A model generated the notes under the pieces. It was given only the letters and a program-made list of their open reading frames with translations, ran no database searches and was not told the DNA's origin. A program made the translations under genes and the position numbers. Below are positions 6,200 through 14,570 of a stretch of 43,578 bases of DNA, in pieces. Numbering within the stretch: position 1 is the stretch's first letter; each line of letters starts with the position of its first letter. Origin of the DNA: Thermoplasmata archaeon (GTDB taxonomy: Archaea; Thermoplasmatota; Thermoplasmata; Thermoplasmatales; Thermoplasmataceae); assembly GCA_021850545.1 (NCBI GenBank), contig JAJZLU010000079.1, positions 1 through 43,578 of the forward strand, read 5' to 3'.

Positions 6200-6232
6200 G
6201 GTGTTCGGACCCCCGACCTATGGATTAAGAGC
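6191..6232 (-). pseudogene. tRNA-Lys(CTT) 3'-half remnant
   Basis: On the minus strand: anticodon loop CTCTTAA (anticodon CTT), stem strand TCCAT, variable AGGTC, T stem GGGGG, T loop TCCGAAC, T-stem 3' strand ACCCT, acceptor CGGACCC, discriminator G. The bases before the loop (TCGGG) cannot pair with TCCAT, and no D arm follows, so similarity begins exactly at the anticodon loop. The C at the usual G53-C61 pair is A here. This is what a tyrosine-recombinase integration at the anticodon loop leaves behind. Confidence 0.65.
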
Positions 6233-6346
6233 CCGATTCGAATTTAAATAGAAATGTGTGTAGAATTCCATAAAAACTGCAATGTTAATGCAATTCAGTA
6301 AAACCAACCTTTAATAAAATAGCTCAATCCCTTACGCGAACTAAAA

Positions 6347-7540
6347 ATGATGCCAGGGTTTGACTCCAACCAGAAACACATGATAGGTTCAGTAGCCGTT
6401 ATTGAAGTCATGCGTATGTTTGGGATTTTTCTTGTAGTTCCTGTTTTCACGCTTTACGGAAAGGAATTTACATCATCTTCGTTGCTGATTGGCATTGCAC
6501 TCGGAGCCTACGGCCTGACAATGGCCCTTTTCCAGGCTCCCTTTGGCATATTATCTGACAGGTTTGGAAGAAAGAATGTTATCTTGCTGGGGATGATACC
6601 GTACATAATTGGAAACCTCATCGCCTGGCATCCTTTCAACATTTATGGCTTGATTATTGGTAGGCTCGTAGCTGGCTCCGGTGCAGTTACTTCCTCAGGA
6701 ATGGCAATGGTGCAGGAAAGCGTCCCTCCGGAAAGGAGGAACCTTGCAATGGCACTTCTTGGAATACCAATAGGATTTGCCTTTATGGCAGGAATAATAC
6801 TTGGCCCGATTATATCCAGTGAACTCGGGACTGATTCTCTTTTCCTCCTTTCAGCCATTCTGGGTGCCCTTTCACTCGTGCCCTTTTCAAGGGTCAGGTA
6901 CCAAAAGCCCGATTATTCTGCAGAAGAGCGCAGGAATGCAGGCAGGATCGAAAGAAAGGCATTCTTTGTGGGTGGTGTTGGTTTCCTCATTTCCCTATAC
7001 ATGATGGTTTTCTTCTTCTATCTCCCGGTATATGGCACTATGGCATTCGGCGCAGACGGCTATGAATTCCTTCTCCTAATTCCTGTGATCATTGGGGGAA
7101 TAATAGCAGTGGCTGCCTCAGGCTTTGCTGACAGGAACCACAGCACACTCTTCTCAATAATTTCGCTTGTGGTCATGCTAGCAGCTGTGCCATTTGTGTT
7201 CTTCTTTCCAACATCAAGCGGAAACCGGGAGCTTTTCATCATCGGAACTGTTGTTTTCTTTGCCGGGTATTCCATATATGAGATCGTCTTCACCCCACTT
7301 CTTTCAAAGATGTCCAGAAAGGACAGTTACGGGGCCAACATCGGGATATATAACACAATGCAGTTTTTTGGGCAGTTTCTAGGCGGAGTTGCGGGAGGAG
7401 TGCTTGTAACACTTAAGCTGGATCAAGCCACCGTGCTGAGGACCACACTGTTCCTCTCCATTTTAGTGATAGCTTCCCTGGTTCTCCTTTACATACCGAC
7501 AAGATTCAGGGAAGTCAGGAAACAGGCTCCTTCGGTCTGA
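6347..7540 (+). CDS. Major facilitator superfamily transporter (DHA1-like)
   Basis: A 397-residue membrane protein with about 12 hydrophobic helices. The MFS signature motif A is visible in the loop between helices 2 and 3 as GILSDRFGRKNVILLG (residues 67-82), and a weaker counterpart, SGFADRNHSTLFS, occurs in the second half. An internal hydrophilic loop around residues 185-205 separates the two six-helix bundles. The closest group is drug/sugar efflux by proton antiport; the substrate is unknown. A TATA-like run (TTTAATAAAATA, 6310-6321) lies about 30 bases upstream, and no ribosome site is present, so leaderless translation is likely. Convergent with the kinase gene, five bases apart. Confidence 0.9.
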   Translation: MMPGFDSNQKHMIGSVAVIEVMRMFGIFLVVPVFTLYGKEFTSSSLLIGIALGAYGLTMALFQAPFGILSDRFGRKNVILLGMIPYIIGNLIAWHPFNIYGLIIGRLVAGSGAVTSSGMAMVQESVPPERRNLAMALLGIPIGFAFMAGIILGPIISSELGTDSLFLLSAILGALSLVPFSRVRYQKPDYSAEERRNAGRIERKAFFVGGVGFLISLYMMVFFFYLPVYGTMAFGADGYEFLLLIPVIIGGIIAVAASGFADRNHSTLFSIISLVVMLAAVPFVFFFPTSSGNRELFIIGTVVFFAGYSIYEIVFTPLLSKMSRKDSYGANIGIYNTMQFFGQFLGGVAGGVLVTLKLDQATVLRTTLFLSILVIASLVLLYIPTRFREVRKQAPSV

Positions 7541-7544
7541 AAAA

Positions 7545-8519
7545 TCATATTTTCCTCATGAAAATTTCCTTGACGGAATGGTCCCTGTCCTTGCTGAGAA
7601 TCAGGTGGGCATGGAATTTGGAAGGCTCAATGTTCTGCTTAAGGTTAGGGCCGTTAATCTCGCCCCATATTCTTGCTGCAGTTTCCACAGCGCTGTCAAC
7701 AGGAAGGTCTCCGTACTTCCTGAAGAACGACCTGCTGTCCCTGAACGCTGTTTCCCTGAAAATGAGGAAACGGTCGATATACCACTGCATGATGTCTTTT
7801 TCCAATGCATCGACGTAGATAGAGAAATCGAAGAAATCTGAAACTAGCAGTTCCCCTGATGGGGGAAGTGCGTCCATTCTTCTAGTCTGAAGCACGTTCA
7901 GGCCCTCAAGTATGAGGACGTCTGGATTCTCAATGGTCTGGTGCTGGTTGGGCACAATATCATAGATCAGGTGCGAGTAAAGGGGAATGTCAATGCTCTT
8001 CTTACCCGATTTGAGCTCGTAAAGGAACCGTATGAGTGCCTTCAGGTCATAACTTTCCGGGAACCCTTTCCTGTTCATGAGGTTCCTTTCCTCAAGTATC
8101 CTGTTTGGATAAAGGAAACCGTCTGTGGCGATTAGCCCAACCTTTGGATTTCCGGGCCACCGCGATATGAGAGTCTTGAGGACTCTTGCAGTGGTGCTCT
8201 TTCCAACCGCGACGCTGCCTGCGATGCCAATAACGTATGGAACTCTCTGGCCTCTTGCGCCCAGGAAGGTTCTCCTGGCATCATAGAGGCCTTTTGAGGC
8301 AGAATAATAGAGGTTGAGCAGCCTTGAAAGAGGCAGATAGACTTCCTCAATCTCCTTGATTGAAATCTTTTCGTTGATGCCTCGTATAGTCGCAAGGTCC
8401 TCCTCATTGATTGTCATTGGGGTGGAATTTCTCAGCTTGCTCCATTCCTCCCTGTTGAAGGATATGTAAGGCGAAACGGAGCTGTCATCAAGTGCTTTCA
8501 GCAAATTTTCTCCCTTCAT
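7545..8519 (-). CDS. coaA: Pantothenate kinase, bacterial type I (CoaA-like)
   Basis: A 324-residue kinase that phosphorylates pantothenate in CoA synthesis. The Walker A P-loop is GIAGSVAVGKST at 98-109, followed by LIATDGFLYPNRILEER and GFPESYDLKALIRFLYELK, then YSHLIYDIVPNQ and LILEGLNVLQT, all characteristic of type I CoaA. Most archaea use pantoate kinase plus phosphopantothenate synthetase instead; Thermoplasmatales are known to carry this bacterial-type enzyme. The start ATG at 8519 gives the usual length. It stands alone, divergent from the ABC transporter genes. Confidence 0.93.
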   Translation of the reverse strand: MKGENLLKALDDSSVSPYISFNREEWSKLRNSTPMTINEEDLATIRGINEKISIKEIEEVYLPLSRLLNLYYSASKGLYDARRTFLGARGQRVPYVIGIAGSVAVGKSTTARVLKTLISRWPGNPKVGLIATDGFLYPNRILEERNLMNRKGFPESYDLKALIRFLYELKSGKKSIDIPLYSHLIYDIVPNQHQTIENPDVLILEGLNVLQTRRMDALPPSGELLVSDFFDFSIYVDALEKDIMQWYIDRFLIFRETAFRDSRSFFRKYGDLPVDSAVETAARIWGEINGPNLKQNIEPSKFHAHLILSKDRDHSVKEIFMRKI

Positions 8520-8659
8520 GATAGGCGCACGCAGAGACTATTCAATGCGCTGTCCTGTTCAATATCCATATTTATTATAACTCTTTTTGCAGTTTAAACT
8601 ACAGAAGAGGAAAAATCATATTTTTTAGCCATTACGTTAATAGACCAAGTTAAACTATT

Positions 8660-9421
8660 TTGATTTGGGGATGGTTCTTGTACTCAGAAAATCCTTTTCT
8701 AAGCAGGCGAGACAACTGCATAGAACTTGAAGGCATACACAAAAGCTTTGGGTCCACGGAGGCCCTAAAAGACCTGACTTTCAGCATAAAATGCGGCGAG
8801 AAGGTTTCCCTGCTCGGCCCTAACGGTGCGGGAAAATCGACCACGCTCAAGATCCTGGCGGGGCTCCTTAAACCGGACTCCGGGGATGCGTCCATAAGGG
8901 GAAATCCCCCAAACAGCATAGAGGCAAAGAGGCTCATCGGTTACCTTCCAGAGGACCCTAGCCCGTACATAAGCCTCTCAGTGCAGGAAAACCTTGAGTA
9001 CATAGGAAGCATCAGAGGAACCCCCGACCTGGAAAACAGGGTTGAATACCTCATAAATCTCCTTGACCTTGGCAGCTACAGGAAATTCAGAACCAACAAC
9101 CTTTCAAGGGGAAACCGCCAGAAACTTGCACTGGCACTTTCGCTCATCCACTCCCCGAAGATCCTTATCATGGATGAGCCGCTCAATTACCTGGACATCC
9201 CATCCCAGGAAAAGATCATGGAATTGCTCAATGACATGCAAGCGACTTTCCTGGTTTCCACACACATAATGTCCATTGCGGAGCGTCTAACCCACAGAGT
9301 AGTGATGATCTCCAGGGGCCACCACATATGGGAAGGCACAATTGAGGAGCTCAGGGAGAGGGGGACCCAGAGTGAGCCCATTGAGTCAATAGTGTCGAGG
9401 CTGATGAAAAGTGCACCGTAG
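8660..9421 (+). CDS. ABC transporter ATP-binding subunit
   Basis: ATPase of a two-gene ABC system. Walker A is GPNGAGKST at 53-61, the Q-loop region reads YLPEDPSP (no Gln; Glu stands nearby), Walker B is [12 protein letters not shown] at 168-179 and the switch His is H202 in STHIMS. The signature motif is LSRGNRQ rather than LSGGQ. The start is uncertain: the TTG at 8660 gives an N-terminal extension of some 20 residues before the usual beginning [11 protein letters not shown]. The permease gene overlaps its last 11 bases. The family layout (CcmA-like, with one long permease) suggests an exporter. Confidence 0.88.
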   Translation: MIWGWFLYSENPFLSRRDNCIELEGIHKSFGSTEALKDLTFSIKCGEKVSLLGPNGAGKSTTLKILAGLLKPDSGDASIRGNPPNSIEAKRLIGYLPEDPSPYISLSVQENLEYIGSIRGTPDLENRVEYLINLLDLGSYRKFRTNNLSRGNRQKLALALSLIHSPKILIMDEPLNYLDIPSQEKIMELLNDMQATFLVSTHIMSIAERLTHRVVMISRGHHIWEGTIEELRERGTQSEPIESIVSRLMKSAP

Positions 9422-10829
9422 CCTAGCTATGCTTCTTGTGCGCACCAGATTCACCTGGTACTACATTCTCATCCTAGTGCTAATTGCGATCTACTCCCTC
9501 TACGCCATACCATACCAGATCTCCGGCCTGACATATGGATATGGTGCCCTTTATTTCAGCGGAATTGTCGGTGGCTATTCAATCATATCTGCAGTTGCCG
9601 GAGGAATTTCAGTATCCAAATCTGACCAGGAGTACCTGCTTGTTTCCTCCATAAACAGGAGGGATCTTGTTACCGCCCTGCTTCTAGTCCAGGCCATCGG
9701 CGCTGGGCTCCTCCTCATAGCTGTGAGCGTGTTCGTCCTGGCGCTTGTGCACTATGGGCCGCTGGGAATGGCCCTTTCCGCATTGAACTTAGTTGTGCTG
9801 GATCTCTTCCTTATTTCAATAGGGATAGCCACCTTTCACCTCAGGAAAAGATACAGGATCATTATTGCGGTTGGCATTGGGCTGTGGATCATTTCATTCT
9901 TCCTTGGCTTTCCCTATGCCCCGCAGGCTTTCATAAACGGCAATCCCCTCCATTCCCTTGCCATGACGGCGCCAATAGCTGCGGCCTCGCTTCTAGGTGC
10001 AATTAATTCACTTACCAGCGAAGACCTGCCCATCAGGATATCCGTGCCAAAGGAGAGGAAAAAGGAGTATCGGTCCCTGGTGAGGTACATCCACTATTCT
10101 CCAGAAAAATCCGTATTCCTCAATGGATTCACCAACCTTTCCTACAGCACGAATTCGATGATGGCAGGAGGGATCAAGACCATGACCTCGAGGATCAGGT
10201 TGAGAACATACTACATGATTATAATTGCAATAGCCGTGGTGTATGGATTCCTCGCATACTACCTCATTGATTTTGGCGCACAGGACCAGTACTTCAACTA
10301 TGTTGTCCTATTGGGTTCCATTTATGTGGGAGTCATACCACAGTTCGTTTTCAACTCGGGCGTCATGACTTACGAGAGGGCATGGCTATCCTTCACTTCG
10401 ATGGAGCCATGGAAATACATATCCATCATAATAGGCTCCAAGGTCGCACAATCTGTCCTCACAAGCATACCCTTCGTGGCAGTGAGCCTGGCCGATTACT
10501 ACCTGGGAGTGAAGAATTCAATAGAGGCCATCATGGTTTTCATGATTCTCGATCCCCTGCTCATAGGGCTTTACCTTTTTATAGTGTTCTCAGCAAGCTC
10601 CTACCAGATTACGGATGAAGGGTTCCTGAGCACCAGGATGAGCCTTGTTCAGTTCATACCTGCCCTTCCCCTTATTCTCTTCATGATTGTTGTAATCATT
10701 TCAATAATAGTGCCATTACTCATCATATTCACATCCATTGCAACGGCCCTGATCCTTGGTCTACTGTCTACGAGGAGGGAATACTGGGAACGCAGGGTCA
10801 ACAAGCTTGTCCAGAAAGGTTTTGTATGA
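9411..10829 (+). CDS. ABC transporter permease (472 aa)
   Basis: A membrane protein with about 12 predicted helices in two clusters (residues about 15-170 and 250-460) separated by a hydrophilic loop containing [20 protein letters not shown]. It starts at a GTG overlapping the end of the ATPase gene, so the two subunits are coupled. The substrate is unknown; such long ABC-2-like permeases export lipids, drugs or peptides. No extracellular binding protein lies nearby, which supports export rather than uptake. Confidence 0.82.
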   Translation: MHRSLAMLLVRTRFTWYYILILVLIAIYSLYAIPYQISGLTYGYGALYFSGIVGGYSIISAVAGGISVSKSDQEYLLVSSINRRDLVTALLLVQAIGAGLLLIAVSVFVLALVHYGPLGMALSALNLVVLDLFLISIGIATFHLRKRYRIIIAVGIGLWIISFFLGFPYAPQAFINGNPLHSLAMTAPIAAASLLGAINSLTSEDLPIRISVPKERKKEYRSLVRYIHYSPEKSVFLNGFTNLSYSTNSMMAGGIKTMTSRIRLRTYYMIIIAIAVVYGFLAYYLIDFGAQDQYFNYVVLLGSIYVGVIPQFVFNSGVMTYERAWLSFTSMEPWKYISIIIGSKVAQSVLTSIPFVAVSLADYYLGVKNSIEAIMVFMILDPLLIGLYLFIVFSASSYQITDEGFLSTRMSLVQFIPALPLILFMIVVIISIIVPLLIIFTSIATALILGLLSTRREYWERRVNKLVQKGFV

Positions 10830-10902
10830 TTTACTTCAAGTATGCATAAGAAAATGCACTGCATATAAGGTAAGTATTTGCCTGATAAATGTCTGATCTT
10901 CC

Positions 10903-12063
10903 ATGGATAATGTTACAAGGGATCCCCTGGACCCTTTCCCATGGTATGAAGTAATGAGGTCACAACAGCCTGTCTTTTATGATGAGCAAAATGGCATATG
11001 GCATGTGTTCAGGTATGGTGACGTCAAGAAGGTCCTTTCAGACTACAATTCTTTCTCATCCTCCGCTGGCCGGGTCGAATCAAGCAGCAACCCAATTGGG
11101 GCAAGCATTATTTCAACTGACCCGCCGAGGCATACCCATCTTAGGTCGCTTGTAAACAAGGCATTCACGCCAAGGCGTGTCCAGGAACTTGCGCCACGGA
11201 TAAGGGCAATAGCCGAGGAGCTTGCTGAAAAGATTGTGGAGGATGGGGAATGCGATCTGGTTGAGGATTATTCTGGCCCGTTGCCTGTCATTGTAATTGC
11301 AGAACTTCTGGGAATACCTGCAGAGGACAGGAAGAAATTCAAGAAATGGTCTGATGACCTTATCTCTGGGACCAGCGAGGGCATGGACGAAACAAGTGAA
11401 GAATATTTCAATCCCCAGGTGGCCATGGCGAATTACTTCAGTGAAGTCATCAGGGTGAAGAGGGGAAATCCTGGCAACGATCTCATCAGTTCCCTGCTTG
11501 AAGCTGAAGTTGACGGCGAGAAACTTTCAGGGTTTGACCTCCTTGGGTTCTGTGTTTTGCTGCTTGTTGCAGGAAATGAGACAACAACCAACCTCATCAC
11601 AAATGCAATCCTTGCGCTTTCAAACAATGAAGAACAGTACAGGAGAACCATTCAGGATCCCTCACTTATCCCTGGGATGCTGGAGGAAGTCCTGAGATTC
11701 AGGTCACCTGTACAGTCAATGTTCAGGACTTGCGTCAGGAACACAGAGCTAGGAGGGAAAACCATCCACAGAGGAGATCCTGTGCTAGCATGGATTGGCT
11801 CAGCCAACCATGACCATGAGGAGTTCGCCAAGGCTGATGAATTTCTCATCGACAGAACCCCAAACAGGCACATAGCCTTCGGAGAAGGTGTCCATTTCTG
11901 CCTCGGTGCCCCTCTGGCAAGGCTAGAGGCAAGGATTGCGCTGGAAACCCTGATCTGGAAAGCTGGCAAGGTTATGGTAAAAAAGGATGCAAAACTGGAG
12001 CCACTATCAGGCGTTATTGTGTACGGAGTGAAACATCTGCCAGTCACAGTTTCAGGAAAATAA
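10903..12063 (+). CDS. Cytochrome P450 (CYP119/CYP231-like)
   Basis: A 386-residue soluble P450. The heme-thiolate loop is FGEGVHFCLG at 326-335 with C333 as axial ligand. The K-helix ExxR is EVLR at 262-265, and the I-helix oxygen-activation motif is AGNETT at 223-228. The substrate-recognition part includes TDPPRHTHLR (72-81). It resembles the thermoacidophile P450s CYP119 (Sulfolobus) and CYP231 (Picrophilus). The natural substrate is unknown and no dedicated ferredoxin or reductase gene is adjacent. A TATA-like GCATATAAGG lies at 10860-10869. Convergent with the cytochrome b operon. Confidence 0.95.
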   Translation: MDNVTRDPLDPFPWYEVMRSQQPVFYDEQNGIWHVFRYGDVKKVLSDYNSFSSSAGRVESSSNPIGASIISTDPPRHTHLRSLVNKAFTPRRVQELAPRIRAIAEELAEKIVEDGECDLVEDYSGPLPVIVIAELLGIPAEDRKKFKKWSDDLISGTSEGMDETSEEYFNPQVAMANYFSEVIRVKRGNPGNDLISSLLEAEVDGEKLSGFDLLGFCVLLLVAGNETTTNLITNAILALSNNEEQYRRTIQDPSLIPGMLEEVLRFRSPVQSMFRTCVRNTELGGKTIHRGDPVLAWIGSANHDHEEFAKADEFLIDRTPNRHIAFGEGVHFCLGAPLARLEARIALETLIWKAGKVMVKKDAKLEPLSGVIVYGVKHLPVTVSGK

Positions 12064-12139
12064 TATTCATAGACTCATGAAAAAAAGTAAAAAAAGAGAT
12101 TGAGAAATAAGAATTTAAATTTGAGAAAAGAAATTTGGC

Positions 12140-13768
12140 TTATTCTTCCAGGACCACTGACCTGTAAAGCTTAAGGTTGGCCGCTGCGATGAGGAACACT
12201 ACTCCAATTCCAATCCCGAATAGGGCTTCCTGGAAAGTAGAAGTTGCACTGAAAGGCTGGATCACAGTTACAATGATGAAGGCACCCAGTGTGAACGCAC
12301 CTCCAAGTGTATTCCTCATTCTTCTTGAGATGGGCCTAGAAGCTTTCCTTTCAGCGGCATGCTTTGAATCCCATATCGTGTAGGCCACAAGCGTGACAAG
12401 CAGTGCAACAACCATTGCCATAACCACAGAAGGGATGTAATACACTGGATTCCTGGTCCTGACCAGTGCATCAATAAGCATTCCCAGCCCGAATCCGGAA
12501 AGCCCGAGGAAACTCAGGGAAAGTGCGAGCTGAGTAAAGTGTCTGGCATCCATCCCGGATTTCTGGTAGTTCCTGGAAAGGTAATAGACCAGGGGGAGCA
12601 CTGTCAGTATTGGAAAAAGGAAGAATGCCAGAACCTGTGGAGTCGGTATGGCAACGCCGGGAGTGAGGGCTCCCCACGCAGAAAGGCTGATGAAGAATAT
12701 TACTCCTAGAATTGCGAGCCCAAATGTTATGGGCCTATCTGTGAGCTTAAGGCTCGGGGACCTGTCAAGATACGGGAGAAGAAGCAGGTACATAACCGGA
12801 ATTCCTGCAAATATCAGCGTGGCGTAAAACGGCCCGGGGCCAGCCATGAAACTGAAGTCCACTGCCTTATATACAAAGAGGAGGAACCACGGCGGATATG
12901 CCGGCACATTTTGTGCCAGCGGGCTTGAGGGCGATACCTGTGGGAATGGCGAGAAAAGGGCGGGAACTGCGGAGCCCAGTGCTGCAACCACTGATGTTAT
13001 TATCAGGATCGCAGCAAGAGTCAGCATTCCGATCTCAAGCATATAGAGCAGGTTATGCGGATACCACGGCTTGTATTCCGGCTTCTCCTCATCAATGGCC
13101 GGAGCCTTGTAATTGGCCTCCCTGTGGGATGGCATGATGGAATTGTATTCCGCCATTATGAAATGGCCAAGGAACAGTATCCCAATTCCAGCCGCCAGGA
13201 CAATGTGCCATCCGAGCATCCTGTGGAACAGGGAAATTGGCGTGCCGTCCCCAAAGAATATCAGTGACAGGTAGTTTCCAATAAACGGGATTCCCCTTGC
13301 AATGCCCGTGCCTACATCTGTCGCATCTGCTGACAGTACATCTCCGCTCATGGAATAGCCGAAAAATCCAATTCCGACTGTGAGGGCAAGCAGCAACACC
13401 CCTGTGAGCCACTGCATCATCCTTGGCTTTTTGTACGCTGCGACAAAGAGGTTCCTCAGCAGGTGAACGTAGACCAGGACAATCATCATATATGCGCCGT
13501 AGAGGTGCGTTGTAAGTATAAGCGAGCCAAATGGAACGCTGTTCACAAAGTTTTCCGTGCTTGTATATGCCTGTGAAGGCTGGTAGTACATCAGAATCAC
13601 AAGGCCTGTTATGACCTCATAAAGGAAAGCCACCATTACCATTGCCCCGGTCCAGTACCAGGCACCGCCTTTCTTTCTCATATAGTCGGGGACCCTTCTT
13701 GGGATTGGCCTTGGCTCGTTGAGCATCTTTATAATTATGGGTGTTTCTTTCTGAGTTTTTTCGCTCAT
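12140..13768 (-). CDS. Cytochrome b of a bc-type quinol oxidoreductase
   Basis: A 542-residue membrane protein. Two pairs of heme-ligating histidines, each 14 apart, are visible: H88/H102 in THLYGAYMMIVLVYVHLL and H188/H202 in WHIVLAAGIGILFLGHF. The quinol-oxidation motif PEWY is replaced by PPWF at about 292-295, a change typical of low-potential or archaeal forms. The N-terminal cytochrome b6-like part is followed by subunit-IV-like helices and an extended C-terminus with five to six more helices. It follows the Rieske gene by 12 bases, in one operon with the cupredoxin. Confidence 0.93.
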   Translation of the reverse strand: MSEKTQKETPIIIKMLNEPRPIPRRVPDYMRKKGGAWYWTGAMVMVAFLYEVITGLVILMYYQPSQAYTSTENFVNSVPFGSLILTTHLYGAYMMIVLVYVHLLRNLFVAAYKKPRMMQWLTGVLLLALTVGIGFFGYSMSGDVLSADATDVGTGIARGIPFIGNYLSLIFFGDGTPISLFHRMLGWHIVLAAGIGILFLGHFIMAEYNSIMPSHREANYKAPAIDEEKPEYKPWYPHNLLYMLEIGMLTLAAILIITSVVAALGSAVPALFSPFPQVSPSSPLAQNVPAYPPWFLLFVYKAVDFSFMAGPGPFYATLIFAGIPVMYLLLLPYLDRSPSLKLTDRPITFGLAILGVIFFISLSAWGALTPGVAIPTPQVLAFFLFPILTVLPLVYYLSRNYQKSGMDARHFTQLALSLSFLGLSGFGLGMLIDALVRTRNPVYYIPSVVMAMVVALLVTLVAYTIWDSKHAAERKASRPISRRMRNTLGGAFTLGAFIIVTVIQPFSATSTFQEALFGIGIGVVFLIAAANLKLYRSVVLEE

Positions 13769-13780
13769 TTTTCATTCACC

Positions 13781-14527
13781 TCAGGCAGACTGGGTAGAAA
13801 CCCCCGTCTGAGAATTGGAGGGAAGCGGATTCCCGCCGGACAGATCACTGCTGTGCCCATATATTGTAGGCCCAACCATGGAAACAGCATAATACTGGTC
13901 GCTGGCCTTGTCGTATTTGAGTGCAACATTGGGAAGCGGTTTCTGAGTAGGCCCTGTTACTATGCCGAATCCCTTCCCTGGATCGTATGTGCTGCCATGG
14001 CAGTTGCAATGGATTAGCCCTGTATTCTGCGAAGCCGATGGCCCATTGGGAATACTGGTTCCAGGCTTGTAAAAGTGAATGATTGGAGGGACGCACCCAA
14101 GGTGTTCGCATATTGCGCTTGATGCCACAACAGAACCGTATGGGCCAACTCCAGCCGGAGACTGGAATGACGAACCGGAAGCAGGGATGCTTACCTTCAC
14201 TGAACTGACCTTTACGTCATTCCCGCCGGCATCCCCCATCCTCAGGAGAAAGTTAGGTTCCCCCTGTAATGGATAGTCGAAACTCACGACCGCGCTGTCA
14301 TTTACCTTGAGATCGGAAGTGCTTATGGGCTTCCCTGAAGTGGAATCCACCAGTAGCAGCTGGGGAAACCCTGTTATGCCAGCACTCTTTGGTATGATGT
14401 TCTGGAGCGTTACCCTCAATGCGCCGGCAGAAGCCGCAGCGAATGCCGCAACTGTCATGTATTTCAGGAAAGTCCTTCTAGATGGGTCCTCTACTTCCAA
14501 TATTTCTCTATTTGTTTCCTCTGTCAT
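13781..14527 (-). CDS. Rieske iron-sulfur protein
   Basis: A 248-residue protein with an N-terminal membrane anchor preceded by SRRTFLKYM (residues 17-24), resembling a twin-arginine signal that would export the folded cluster protein. The 2Fe-2S ligands are C140 and H142 in CEHLGC and C174 and H177 in CNCHGS; C145 and C176 would form the stabilising disulfide. It passes electrons from quinol to the outside acceptor, presumably the cupredoxin encoded upstream. The gene lies between the cupredoxin and cytochrome b genes; no cytochrome c1 gene is present. Confidence 0.95.
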   Translation of the reverse strand: MTEETNREILEVEDPSRRTFLKYMTVAAFAAASAGALRVTLQNIIPKSAGITGFPQLLLVDSTSGKPISTSDLKVNDSAVVSFDYPLQGEPNFLLRMGDAGGNDVKVSSVKVSIPASGSSFQSPAGVGPYGSVVASSAICEHLGCVPPIIHFYKPGTSIPNGPSASQNTGLIHCNCHGSTYDPGKGFGIVTGPTQKPLPNVALKYDKASDQYYAVSMVGPTIYGHSSDLSGGNPLPSNSQTGVSTQSA

Positions 14528-14549
14528 GCTTAATCCTCAAAGAAATGGG

Positions 14550-14570
14550 TTACTGATCAAAGATCAGTAA
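14550..14570. terminator. Hairpin spanning the cupredoxin stop codon
   Basis: TTACTGATC-AAA-GATCAGTAA is a perfect 9-bp stem with a 3-base loop that includes the minus-strand stop codon (14564-14566). It lies in the operon between the cupredoxin and Rieske genes, so it may reduce downstream expression or protect the end of the upstream message. There is no strong T-run after it. Confidence 0.45.

Noticed and set aside
12846-13137. Plus-strand frames within the cytochrome b region
   Set aside because: Shadows of cytochrome b, whose heme-ligand spacing and membrane helices fix the true frame on the minus strand.
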